Source: Microglena sp. YARC
Taxonomy: Eukaryota; Chlorophyta; Chlorophyceae; Chlamydomonadales; Chlamydomonadaceae
Direction of reading: 5' to 3'
Assembly (NCBI GenBank): GCA_022414725.1
Contig: CM039463.1
Span: 61,186,968-61,250,967 of the forward strand
DNA: 64,000 nt
Below, piece after piece: positions 20,881 to 31,286 of this stretch. Both the position numbers and the translations under genes were made by a program. The notes under the pieces were generated by a model that did no database searches, was not told where the DNA came from, and saw only the letters and a program-made list of their open reading frames with translations. The number at the start of each line of letters is the position of its first letter. Position 1 is the first letter of the stretch.

Positions 20881-21308
20881 TAACAAGTTCTGGTCAGGCT
20901 TCGCCTAACTCCTTGCTCCAGGCACTCTCCCGAGCCAAACCGCACCATATCACAACAAACCACAACAAACCACAACATACCACAGCAGACCACAACATAC
21001 CACAACAGACCTCAACATACCATAGCAGACCACAACATTCCACAACACACCAGAACAAACAACAAGAAACCACTGCAGACCATAACAGACCACACCACAC
21101 CATGCCCCGCCACACCACACCATACCACACCGCAACAAACCACAATATATAACAAAACCACACCACAACAAACCACACCACAACAAACCACACCACAACA
21201 AACCACAATTAACCACACCGCACCGCACCAAACCAAACCAAACCACACCAAACTACACCTAACTAAAGCACTGCACAGCACACCAAACCACACCGCCATT
21301 AATTTCCG

Positions 21309-21339
<31 letters not shown>

Positions 21340-24300
21340 AGGCCCCTGTCCGCCCTCCCCACTTGGTGGATTATTTATGGACACAGCCAGTCAACATCAA
21401 TTCGGCTCAGCAACTGGAACCCAGGCAGACCAACCAGTCATGCAGCTCGTCACAGTCCCATGAAGCCAGTGAGACAAGTCACCCACCCCTCAATGTAGAC
21501 AACCTAGACAACCTAGACAACCTAGACAACCTAGACAACATCAGAAACCTGGGCAACCTAGAGAGCCTCGGAAAGCTGGGCGCAAACAAAGCGTGGACTC
21601 ACAATTCATCTCTAAGCCTAATGGGGAGTGACCGGGGCGAGCTTGCCTCCCCACTCTATGGACCTCCAAGTCGCATAGGGAGTGACCGGGGCGAGTTGGT
21701 CTCCCAGGTTTATGGACCTCCAATTTGCATGGAGAGGGTGAGTGATGGGAGTGAGCTTGTCTCTCAAGCTTGTCTCCCAACTAGTGACCTGAGCAAGCTG
21801 GATGTACCTTCACCGCGGGCATGCAGCTCTGCATCAGACGCTCCGCAGCCTCACGCCCAAGTGTCTAGCTTCAATGGGGTTTTTCACCAAAAAGGCAAGC
21901 GTGCATCCCAGCCCCATGTGTCCAGCTGCAATGGGGTGTTTGGCCAGGATAGCAACCCCGTGAAAGTTGAGACCTATCAGGCTGGCCAGGCCAAGGTGTC
22001 AAGCCCTAATGGCTTGCTTCCTCGGGAGAGCCACCACACAGCCCACTCCACTGAGTGGGGGATCTTTGGTGAGCAAGCATGCTGCGCTGCTTTGTCAGAT
22101 CCCAACAACTCCTCCCCAGGGTGGACTAACCAACCCCCAGCGCCAGCTGAGACCCACCCCTTCTCAGCAGAGACCTACCCCTTCTCAGCAAAGGCCTACC
22201 CCTTCTCAGCGCTGAGCCTGCCGGTCCAACCTACCCACCTGGTTCAGCCCCCCCCGCTGCCTGCCCTGTCCATGCTCGAACCCTCTCTTCAGCAGCACGC
22301 TAATGAAGCTGTGAATCATGGGATCTTGCTAGCCCCACCCCCACTGCTGTCCGCCCTGACTGCCCCCCAGCCACTCAAGCAAGCTGCCTCCGTGTTTGAA
22401 CCCTCTCTTCAGCAGCATCCCACCCAAGCTGTGAATCAAGCTGGAAATCCTGAGATATTACACTCTCAGCCCCCACCCAGGAGCATTTCTCTCATGGCCC
22501 ACTCACAGGTACTTGAAAGGGAACTTAAACTTGAACGTGAAAGCGACCTTGAATGTGAACTTGAACTTGATTGTGGAATTGAATGTGAACTTGAACTTGG
22601 CATTGAATGTGAACTTGAACATGACCTTGAACTTGAATTTGCACGTGAACATGAATGGAGATTTGAACTTGAACATGATCTTGAATGTGAACTTGAACTT
22701 GGGCGTGAACGTGAACTTGAATGAGACCTTGAACTTTGATTGTGACCTTGAACTTGGACGTGAACTTGAACATGAGCATGAACTTGAATGTAAACTTGAC
22801 CTTGAGCGTGAAGTTGAACTTGGTGACATGGCTCCAACCAACAGTTTGCCTGCTTGCCATCATTTTTTTAATACATATATGTATATATGTTGCCTGTGTG
22901 TGTACATATATAACTTCTCCTCGTATAAAATTAATCCCAATATTAAAGCCTCTCTCATGCCCCCCTCCCATGCACAGGCGCCCCCCACGCAGGGCCTCTC
23001 TCAGGGTGATTTAAAGGCTGTCCCTTCCTCACCCTTGCCCCAGGCTGGATCAATGGCAACCCCACACCCGGTCCATTCAGAACTCATTGGAACTGGCTCC
23101 AGATCCTTCACAACTCCACCACACCACCACCACACCACATCCAACCACTACACCACAACCCCACATCAGGTCCATTCAGAACTTATGGAACTTGCTGGAG
23201 ACCCTCCCCTCCTCAACTGGACCCCTTCCCTTTCCAAGGAGGGCCCTCAGGCTATCACCACCCATGGCTGCCGTGGTCATACTAAGCAAGAGCCTAGGGA
23301 GGGCAAGAGCAAGGGGGTGGTGGTGGGCAACTCCAAGACTATTGCTATCCAGGTACTTGAACTTAGGTGGTGGTGGTTGTGATGTGTGAAGGTGGTGGGT
23401 GGAGGTGGTGTGCGTGTGTGTGTGTGTGTTTGTGTGGGTGGGGGAGGGGTCCTTCAGAAGCAGGCTGCAAAAAACACCCATGTCAGCCGTGGCCATACTA
23501 AGCCAGAGCCTAGGGAGGGCAGGAGCAAGGGTATGGTGGTGGGCAACCCCAAGACGATTGCTATCCAGGTACTTGAACTTAGTTGGGGGTAGTGGTGGGT
23601 GGGTGGGATGGGTGTCTGTGTGTGTTAGTGGTGTGTGTCTTCGTGGTGGGGGCGTGCTTCAAAAACAGGCGTTTGCAATCCAGTTAAATAAATAATCAAA
23701 TATATTATATGCCTTGTGATGAAGCGTGAGGTTGAGGGGGGCCAGCCCGTTTGCTTGCTCTGGGGCCAACCACCAATCCAGTTACTTGATCTTGGTTGCA
23801 TGGCTCCAGCCAGTAGTAAGTCTGCTCACCATTTTCGGCAGTAACATTAACATTTGAAATGCAACAATGTTTTTAGCAAAAAACACTTCCCATGTGAATT
23901 AGTTCTCCCCATTTAAAATGAATCCACGTACACAATACAAAATAAACACAGAAATAAATAATCCTTTCCAATTGCTCATATGCATAACATTAATAACTCC
24001 AAGAAATAAATACATAATGAACTCCACGGCAATTGTAATCCAGTTACGTAAGCAGAAGAAGGAATATATACCACATATGCGACAGGAGGTGATTTGACTT
24101 GAGTTGGAGTTATTTATACTGCTCCCCATATAAAAGGCCCACCAGATATAATAGGAAATCGACAGATAAATACATAAATAACTCTGAATGAATTAATTAA
24201 TTCATTGCTATCCAGAGACGCAAGCAGAAGAAAGGATCTATACGCCAGACACGACAGGAGGTGATTCGACTTGAGGTTGAGTTGAAGGAGAAGCTGCATC

Positions 24301-24996
24301 TGTTGGATGAACTTAGCTGTGAGAAGAAGGATCTGACACGCAATGAGAAGGTGTTGCAGGTAAGGCCCTCCTCTGGCATGTGCCCCCCTCCTCCTTCATG
24401 CAGGTACGCCCCCCACCCCACCCCACCCACCCACCCCCTCCCCCCCAACCCCGACCCCGACCCCGACCCCTCGCCCCTCCTCCTCCTCTTGCACTTTTCC
24501 GTTTGCCCAACTGGACTTCAAATACACACGGGGCTTGACAGAGTCAAGAAGGACTTATATGTACCCTGGCACGAAAAGAACAAAAAAATTCGGGGGACAG
24601 AGTCAAGAAGGACTCCACTTAAGGGGAGCGGCGCTTCGCGCCGAGTGTGTCGCGCTCTACAGACAGTGCCACCGCACCGTCCCAGGATGAGCCTGTGGTC
24701 GCCACTTGTGGCTACCAAATTGGCCTGAAGATTTCTAAATTATAAAACACTGTATCCTGCACGAAAATAAAAACAGGTGCCCCCCTCCTCCTATCCACAG
24801 CTGTGTCTCCTCGACATAAATACAACCTTGGCATACAATTTGCCATGAATAACCAAATACAGGGAAGAAAATAGTCCTCGGAAGTTGTCCATGCCTTGCT
24901 GGAGGGCCGCCCCTGTTGAAATACTTGTCTTGCCTGCAATCTGACCACCTGAAGGTACCTCAACATGCCCCCCCCCCCCCTCCCCCCCCCCCCCCT

Positions 24997-25039
<43 letters not shown>

Positions 25040-28000
25040 GTCCTCAGATCTGTGTCTTCAACCTCAGCATAAATATTTCCACCAATAACCAAATAAAGGG
25101 TGGAAAAGACCCCTCCCCCCCCCCCCCCCTTACATGCCCCCCCCCCCCCCCCCTCCTTCTTTATGCAGATCTGTGTCTCTAACCTCGACAGAAATATCGC
25201 CATAAACAACCAAATGAAGGGTGGAAAAGAGTTTTCGGAGGTGGTGCGGTCCTTGCTGGAGGGCCTTCCTGGTAGAACCGCACAATCAAGCTCCTTTCTT
25301 CAGAACAGGCTGCCACTTATCTCATGCGCAGAAGACTTCAACATATATGTGAGTGTGCATGCATGAAATGGTCCCCCTGCTCCTGACTTAAGTGGTGGTG
25401 GTGGTCGTGGTGTGTGGGTGTGGGTGTTTATAGATAGGGGGGTGGGGTTGGGTCCTTAAGCAAAGGCTGACGCTAACGCATGTGACAACATATATGATAT
25501 TTGTAAGTGTTATCTCTTTACCTGGGGTGGTGGTGTGGGAGAGTATGTGGTGTGGGTGTAAGTGTGGGTGTGTGGGGGGGTATTTATAGATAGGGGGGTA
25601 AAAACAGGCTGCCACTTATCTCATGTGTGTAAGAAGTGATGAAGCATGATATAGTACCTCTGATCTGGGCCTAGGGGGAATGTGTATAGATATGGGGTTG
25701 GGTGGGGGTTGACGGTTGAAGGCCACCCCCTCCCCCTCCAACCCCCTCCAACCTCCTCCATCCCCCTCCATCCCCCTCCGCCCACCTACCTACAGGACTT
25801 CCGGTTTGTGTGGGCCATTGTGATCGACCCCCTCCATCCCCATTTCACCCCTCCATTCCCCTCAATCCCCCTCTATCCCCCTCAAACCCCCTCCATCCCC
25901 CTCCATCCCCTGCGCCCCCCCTCCATCCCCCTACAACCCCGTCCGCCCCCCTCCATCCCCCTCCATCCTCCTTTAACCCTCTCCATTCCCCTCCATCGCC
26001 TCCGTCCCCCTCCAAATCACTCTGCCCACCTACCTACTGGACTTCCGGTTTGTGTGTACCATTGTGATTGACCCCCTCCAACCCCCTCCATCCCCCTCCA
26101 CCCCCCTCCAACCCCCTCCAACACCCTCCAACACCCTCTGCCCACCCACCTACCTACAGGACTTCCAAGTTGTGTGGACCATTGTGATTGACGAGGTTAG
26201 CAAGATGTTTATCACGGGTCCTCAGAGGGGCCAGGCCGCCCTGCCTGCCCCTCAACCCCAAGGTGAAATACAAAGCCATGCCTGGTCGGATGAACTCCCC
26301 TTACCTGCCACCACCATCCCATGCGGAGGACACCTTCCTGTGGGCATCTTCCCAGGTGATTAATGCCATTCTCACTGTGTGCGTGTATGGTGTGTGTGGC
26401 ATTGTGGGGTGTGGGTGCGTGTGTCTGTGTGGAGGAGGAGACCATCGTGTGTTGACGACTTTAGCAAGATGTTTATCACGGGTTCTCAGAAGGGCCAGGC
26501 TGCCCTGCTTGCCTCCTAACCCTAAGGTGCAATACCAGGCAATGTCTGGTTGGATCAACCTCCAAAAACACCAACAATACCAACATTAACAACACCAACA
26601 CCACCTGAAACACCAACAACACCAACAACACCTAAAACACCAACGACACCAACATGAGCAACATTAACAACACCAACAGCAACACTAACAACACCAACAG
26701 CAACACTAACAACACCAACAGCAACAACACCAACACCAACAACACCATCATACCAACAGCACCTCCACCAGCAACACGGACACCAGCAACACCGACACCA
26801 GCAACACTGACACCACTAAAACCACCCATACCACCTCCAACATCAACACCAAGACCAACAACACCAATACCATCAACACCAATACCAACAATACCAAAAA
26901 TACCAACAACACCAACAATACCAACAATACCAACAACACCATCATACCAACAACACTTACACCAACAACACCAGTACCAATAACACCAGCAACACCAACA
27001 ACACCAACACCAACAAAAACATCATCACCCCCCTGGCTACACTGAATCCCTAACGCATATCCGCTTCAGGCTTCCGCATCTCTGATTTCGTGATGGCTTT
27101 CTCAATCTTTTGCCCCCAAGTGTTGACACATGCCAAGAACATGAACATTGCATCCGGAGCAATTGGCGCAGGCAGTGACGAGCACTGGGATCGTGTTGCA
27201 GGTGAATGCTGAGTGCAGCAAGTTTGACTCTTGGGGGGGTGGGGGGAGAAGCTGAGGGCGGTTACTGGATTGACTGGTTGTGTTGCAGCTGAAAAGGGCA
27301 GCAAGTTTGACTATTGGGGGGGAGGGGGGGGTACTAAATCGACCTAAATCTCCTGTGTGTTCTTGCTATTAATTATAAATAAATAGTTCGCCTTTTTATG
27401 AGGCGTGAGGTTGAGGGGTCCGGCCCGTTTGCTTTCACTGGGAGACTACCATTTGTACCCCTTTGACTGGTTGTGTTGCAGATGAATGCAGAGGGCAGCG
27501 AGTTTGACTCCTGGGGGCTAGCTGAGGGCATTTACTACAAGTTCTCCTGTGTGTACTTGCTACTAATTATACCCCTCTTGACTCCTGTGGGGCTAGTTTG
27601 ACTCCTGTAGGCAAGGCTTCCTGACAGTTACTAAGGCCAGTGAGAGAACGATATTCAGAATTATCGTACGGTACCTGCCCGAAAATAAATTAAACCAAAT
27701 CATATCCATGCTAATTCTACCCCTTGGGCGGTTTGTGTTGCAGGTGCCCTTGTCATCTCTGACGAGCAGAATAATGAGTTTCAGGCAGCCTACAACATCT
27801 TTGAGGTGAGGGGGAACGGTGTTGTTGGTGGTGAGGATGGTGATAGAGGTAGTGGTGGTAGAGGTGGTCGCGGGAACAGAAATAGAAATCGACGCCAACA
27901 CAATTAACTGCCTTACTAACTAACTAATGAATAGGTTGAGATTAAAAACTGTTTAATTTATTAACAAACTAGTTAACAAACTAGTTCATTTGTCGATATT

Positions 28001-29500
28001 AATAAACTGTTTGATTGTTATAATCAAGCTAGCTTTGCTATGTGTGCATAAACAACCGGTTGCTAACAACAGCAAGCAGGTAAGCTTAGCCGGTGACCTC
28101 TTTGTCGATTGTGAGAAAGGATACGTGCTCAATGGTTTATCTTCCATGCAAGAGACGGTGGACAACATGAAGAGCACCCTTCATGTAATAAGATGCGAAT
28201 TAAAAACTCGATTAAAACATTTATCATTATTTGTTTTTTCAATAAAAATCGTATTGAACAAGATACAACACTGTTAAAATTATATAATGTATAAAACAAG
28301 TTACAAAACTTTATAAAGTATAAAAACTGTATAAAACAAGTCACAAATCGTTAATGCAGGAGACCATGGACAACCACCCACAACCCCGTGAATGCCACCC
28401 CGCACAACAAGATGAAAGATGCACTTTGTATTAATTATAATCAAGCTTCCTTTGCCATGTGTGCAGAAACAAACGGACGCCAACAACAGCAGGCAAATGG
28501 GCTTAGCCGGTGATATCTTTGTCGGGTGCGAGAAAGGATCCGTCTTCAACGGTTCATCCTTCATGCTGGTATGTCTGTCATTAAATTATCACTGTAGCAC
28601 GAACTCATTTTGCTAACCAGTCGTGAATAGAAAGAGGTAATTACCCAGACTTTTGGACAGATGTTGGCACCATAGGATGTTATTGAACAGTTATAGACCA
28701 TTAATTGCTGAAGGATCGGAGAGTTGAAGGTATATATCATTGTTGTTCAGTGAATTAAGATTATTGATGATGAGTAAATTATTATCGCAAACATAAATTG
28801 TCGGTGTAGCACAAACTCAGGACCCCCGCTGGTAAAACAATTGTTTGGGGTTCAGTTCATCATTTTTTTGCTTTAGCCCCCCCAGTACCCCTCAGGGGGG
28901 TCTACCCATGTCTCTCTACGTCTCTATCTGTCTGTCTGTCTGTCTGTCTGTCTGTAACTGTTTGACTGCTTCCGGCCACCTCAGCACCCCATCAGATTGC
29001 TCACAGTTGGCGTGCGCATGACGAGTTATCAGCATCGCAGTGGCCAAGATCCTTCGCAAAAGTTGTCGAATGTTTTGTAGCTATTCCGATACAGAATGCT
29101 CGGGTGGCTACCAGCTACTTACTTTGCCCTTCTTTGAATCTCCCAGCCCTCCTCCCCCTTTCACCCCCTACCCTGCCCGTGACTGCTAAATCGTTTTTTC
29201 GTGTTGCTTGCAACTCGCGCTGAAGAAAGTTTTTTTCCTTTTCGCCCCTCCTGATATCATGGTTGGGCAAGTCCCTTTAGCCTGCTTGGCCTACCCCTAG
29301 ACTGTAGCAACAAGCAACATTGACAATACCAAGCACGCGTTGACAAAAGCAATACATCCATGCTGGAGACGGTGGACAACATGAAGAGCACGCTCCAGAA
29401 GCACAACATCTACGCTCGCACTCTCGTCTTCACTTGCATCCGCATCTTGACCTCGCACCAGTGCGCAGTCATGGGGGTGGTTAGCTGGCCCTACTTGTAA
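19963..29500 (+). CDS. Gene A: Q-rich protein with basic leucine-zipper-like region
   Basis: Eleven-exon model; each donor/acceptor was chosen by consensus and the phases agree throughout (0,0,0,0,0,0,1,1,0,0), giving about 1130 aa. Start ATG 19963, stop TAA 29498-29500. The N-terminal half is low complexity and glutamine/proline/serine-rich. Exon 5 encodes a basic stretch (RRKQKKGSIRQTRQEVIR) running into a coiled coil with leucines at heptad spacing. The C-terminal exons encode short helical modules ending IYARTLVFTCIRILTSHQ. This layout recalls bZIP-like or coiled-coil regulators of green algae, but the basic region lacks the canonical bZIP N-x7-R spacing, so DNA binding is inference. Introns are packed with microsatellites and decayed exon copies. 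Confidence 0.65.
20809..21341 (+). other. Gene A intron 1 with poly-G and poly-C ends
   Basis: GT-AG intron. A 28-G run (20853-20880) lies close to the donor and a 31-C run (21309-21339) forms the polypyrimidine tract directly before AG. The centre is an ACCACAACAA-type repeat (about 20936-21260). The G and C runs are complementary and could pair in the pre-mRNA. Confidence 0.7.
21342..22508 (+). CDS. Gene A exon 2
   Basis: 389 codons, phase 0. Low-complexity serine/proline/glutamine-rich. Contains tandem DNLDNLDNLDN (about 21497-21540), three SDRGEL(A/V)S-type repeats (about 21625-21780), three SSFNGVFHQ-like repeats (about 21860-22020), two FSAETYPFSA-like repeats and a duplicated SLQQH...EAVN segment. 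Internal duplication at 30-90 bp scale is the rule. Donor CAG|GTACTTGAA at 22509. Confidence 0.7.
22509..22977 (+). repeat. Gene A intron 2 with GAACTT minisatellite
   Basis: From the donor the intron runs straight into hexamer-based repeats (GAACTT, GAATGT, GAACAT) to about 22820, apparently grown out of the donor sequence GTACTTGAA itself. Open frames here (ELELECELE and similar on plus, FKFTFKF on minus) reflect the repeat. Then AT-rich sequence and acceptor CACAG at 22977. Confidence 0.7.
22978..23352 (+). CDS. Gene A exon 3
   Basis: 125 codons, phase 0. Contains a repeated HPVHSELIGTGS / HQVHSELMELAG pair separated by a His/Thr-rich stretch, and ends GCRGHTKQEPREGKSKG...TIAIQ before donor CAG|GTACTTGAACTT. 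Its last 30 codons are duplicated as exon 4. Confidence 0.7.
23458..23568 (+). CDS. Gene A exon 4, tandem copy of exon 3 end
   Basis: 37 codons, phase 0 at both ends. Begins KQAAKNTHVSRGHTKPEPRE and ends NPKTIAIQ with the same CAG|GTACTTGAACTTAG donor as exon 3. Because it is phase-symmetric, the copy can be spliced in without changing frame. The intervening intron is only 105 bp and largely GT/GGT repeat. Confidence 0.7.
24216..24359 (+). CDS. Gene A exon 5, basic plus leucine-zipper-like coiled coil
   Basis: 48 codons, phase 0. Eleven K/R in the first 20 residues are followed by a heptad pattern of leucines (LEVELKEKLHLLDELSCEKK). Its acceptor reads ATTGCTATCCAG, identical to the last 12 nt of exons 3 and 4. 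A decayed copy of the same exon lies upstream at about 24030-24115 (CCAGTTACGTAAGCAGAAGA..., with an internal TGA). Donor CAG|GTAAGG. Confidence 0.75.
24797..25100 (+). pseudogene. Two decayed copies of gene A exon 6
   Basis: About 24797-24960 and 25045-25105 repeat the start of exon 6 (CTGTGTCT..., AATAACCAAATA, TGCTGGAGGGCC) with in-frame stops or truncation, each flanked by C-rich or CA-rich microsatellite. Confidence 0.6.
25169..25348 (+). CDS. Gene A exon 6
   Basis: 60 codons, phase 0. Encodes ICVSNLDRNIAINNQMKGGK, then FSEVVRSLLEGLPGR and a polar/helical end; donor ATATAT|GTGAGT. The acceptor follows a C-rich tract and TTTATGCAG. It is the only one of three local copies with an intact frame. 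Confidence 0.6.
25793..26078 (+). pseudogene. Decayed copies of gene A exon 7 start
   Basis: Two truncated copies (about 25791-25828 and 26038-26073) of CAGGACTTCCGGTTTGTGTG...ATTGTGAT, each followed by CCCCCTCCAT microsatellite instead of the rest of the exon. Confidence 0.6.
26160..26355 (+). CDS. Gene A exon 7
   Basis: Phase 0 to 1. Encodes DFQVVWTIVIDEVSKMFITG and a proline-rich end; donor CCCAG|GTGATT. A further copy of its central part (GACGACTTTAGCAAGATG...) lies downstream at about 26451-26535 in the intron, with a stop. A second frame (PLNPKVKYKAMPGRMNSPY) is also open across the 3' half, so the reading of that half is less sure than the first 30 codons. Confidence 0.5.
26560..27035. 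repeat. AACACC/ACCAAC repeat in gene A intron 7
   Basis: Nearly 480 bp of imperfect CAACAC(C) trinucleotide/hexanucleotide repeat. Open frames on both strands (T/N-rich and L/V-rich) are artefacts of composition. Confidence 0.85.
27121..27805 (+). CDS. Gene A exons 8 and 9
   Basis: Exon 8 (27121-27201) encodes THAKNMNIASGAIGAGSDEH, ending CGTGTTGCAG|GTGAAT in phase 1. Exon 9 (27744-27805) begins after acceptor TTGTGTTGCAG and encodes ALVISDEQNNEFQAAYNIFE to donor GAG|GTGAGG. The phases fit. Between them lie at least two further copies of the GTGTTGCAG-plus-flank unit (about 27280-27310 and 27467-27530) and one dispersed 55-bp repeat (27400-27450). Confidence 0.55.
28045..28190 (+). pseudogene. 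Decayed copy spanning gene A exons 10 and 11
   Basis: Repeats exon 10 (AAACAACCGGTTGCTAACAA..., SLAGDLFVDCEKG) and runs without intron into the start of exon 11 (QETVDNMKSTLH). The acceptor is mutated (GTGCAT instead of GTGCAG). The contiguity suggests either the pre-intron state or a copy of spliced RNA. Confidence 0.5.
28467..28568 (+). CDS. Gene A exon 10
   Basis: 34 codons, phase 0, with acceptor GTGTGCAG and donor CTG|GTATGT. Encodes KQTDANNSRQMGLAGDIFVG and CEKGSVFNGSSFML. Related fragments occur at 28045-28140 and, more decayed, at about 32915-32965 (GGGTTTAGCCGGTAACATCTT). Confidence 0.55.
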
Positions 29501-29580
29501 GTTCATCATTGCATTTCACGGTTGGGCAAGTCACTGTAGCTTATTTGGCATACCCCTGGACTGTAACAACATACATCTAT
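29259..29580. repeat. Dispersed repeat with tRNA A-box-like core (two copies)
   Basis: Copies at 29259-29317 and 29519-29575 share GGTTGGGCAAGTC, TAGCYTRYTTGGC and TACCCCTRGACTGTARCAACA. Other copies: 41967-42016 (plus), and 31206-31256, 32857-32910 and 34309-34343 (minus). The core TAGCTCAATTGG-like string resembles a tRNA box A, but no box B follows. Confidence 0.6.
29369..29500 (+). CDS. Gene A last exon
   Basis: Encodes TVDNMKSTLQKHNIYARTLV, then FTCIRILTSHQCAVMGVVSW and stop TAA at 29498-29500. The acceptor is the weakest of the model (CTGGAG, without a pyrimidine tract), and the upstream bases TCCATGCTGGAG read as exon 10/11 joined, so this may be an intronless copy. The terminal 40 nt recur at 31287-31326 with the same stop. 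Confidence 0.5.
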   Translation, partial: TVDNMKSTLQKHNIYARTLVFTCIRILTSHQCAVMGVVSWPYL

Positions 29581-29619
29581 ATATATATAAAGAAATCATG
29601 GTCGTGGTGGTCGTGGTGG

Positions 29620-31000
29620 TGTCATCGCGTAACCGACTTAACCGACTTCCCGCCCAGCCATTTCCCGCCCAGCCATTTCCCGCCCAGCCAATTCCCGCTC
29701 AGCCAATTCACGCTTTTAATCCCTCCTGCTTCAACTACTGCCTGGTTGGCCTCCTGCGCATTCTGCCTTATGGATCTTCGCCTCCTGCGTGTTCTACCTG
29801 TTGCGCATCCCGCCCGATAATCTCCTTTTCCCGCCTGAGTTCATCCACCTGATTTCGGTAGCGCTACGGTTCGTCTTCCTACAAGCTTTTTCCCCTGCAT
29901 ATCAGCAAGACCTTTCCCTTGCGTCAAGAGACCTGTCGCTGCGCACAACGGGATGTGACGTGGTGAGTCAGCGGACCTGTCAGAAATGTCCGAATCGCAT
30001 CCATCCCATGTCACAAACTTGACTGCAAATTCTTCCCACTGTATTGAGAAACATGTCGCACCGCATTGTGCCATAGCAAGTACGCATCAAAGTTGACGGA
30101 ATGAAAAATCTCGCTGAGCATTCTCGCCCTAACTTGACCGAACATCTCAAATCAGCAACTTGACTATAACTTCTTCCCGCTGCATCGAGAAACATGTCGT
30201 CGCTGTGCGTTGTGCTATAGCGAGCAAGAGGCAAAGTTGAATGGATGAACCTAGCGATGTTTCCAAGTCCCAGATCGAGTTGACTTTGGGAGCAGTTGCG
30301 GTGAACAGGATTGTTCTTCGGCCGAACTGAATACATGCTCGCTAAGAAAAAGCTTTAGTTATAAACAGTTGCGATTGCGCAGGTTCAGCCTTTTCAGTGG
30401 GGTCGACTATCGATCACAGCTGAGGTGGCAGGGAAGCAGGTCCGATGCTTTTAGCGGAGTCGGATGATGCGCAAACGTTGTCGATGCTCATCGTCCCGTT
30501 TGCCTTTCAGCTATGGCAAAGCCCACAGCTGAAGTGGAGGGGGGCAGATATGGAGTGTGTGTGCTGGTGGGTGCGTGCACGAGGGAGGGGAGGGATGAGA
30601 GTGGGGAGAGGGTGGGGGCTGGTGGGATGGCTGGGGTGGGGGAAGGGATGGAGTCACGAAATATGTCAGGAAGAGTAAGGGAGTATGTTTGTGGGCGGGG
30701 GTACATGGTTGGGTGGGGGTGGGGGTGGAGATAACTAGGGGGGGGGGGGGGGGGTTGTGTGCTTGTGGGTGCACAAGGGAGACCATCGCAAGGGATATGC
30801 GTCCGTCAATGTTTTAAGTTGCATGTACTGCAGAGAAAACCGTTTTGCAACCCAGCCCAAAACAGGTGTGGCCAACGGGAGGGAAGGGGGGAGGGGGAGG
30901 ATAATCGTTTGGTGGTGGTGGTGTGTGAATGGGCGGGGGCTTCAAGTGTAAACCATTATGTAACCAGCCCCAAATAGGTGTGGCCAAAGGCCAAACGGGC
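29620..31000. other. Intergenic, no gene seen
   Basis: No credible coding exon. Contains four tandem CCCGCCCAGCCAATT-like units (29650-29710), two ACTTGAC...TTCTTCCC...GAGAAACATGTCG repeats (30018-30060, 30163-30205) and G-rich tracts at 30540-30760. Confidence 0.45.
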
Positions 31001-31011
31001 ACCGTACTATG

Positions 31012-31013
<2 letters not shown>

Positions 31014-31055
<42 letters not shown>

Positions 31056-31200
31056 CTTCGTGAGAGTAGATGTGGCCACCTGCCACACGGGCTACCGTAC
31101 TAGTACATGCATACATACATACATACATACATACATACATACATACATACATACATACATACATACATACATACATGCATACATACACATACATACAGTC
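31014..31200. repeat. Poly-G run and CATA microsatellite
   Basis: An uninterrupted G run of about 40 (31015-31054) is followed by (CATA)n from about 31108 to 31197. The reverse-strand poly-Pro/Tyr-Val-Cys frames are artefacts. Confidence 0.9.
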
Positions 31201-31286
31201 AAAGCATAGCCAAATAGGCTAAATAGACTTGCCCTACCTCAATATTGGGAAGGGCTGTCTACAAAACAAGCATTTGTGAACTGAAC

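Noticed and set aside
20894..21362. Minus-strand Trp/Cys/Val-rich frames
   Set aside because: Reverse translation of the CCACAACAAA repeat in gene A intron 1.
22503..22971. Lys/Phe/Thr-rich or Glu/Leu-rich repeat proteins
   Set aside because: Translations of the GAACTT minisatellite in gene A intron 2.
24216..24359. Calling gene A a definite bZIP transcription factor
   Set aside because: The basic stretch and leucine heptads are present, but the invariant Asn/Arg spacing of bZIP DNA-binding regions is not seen.
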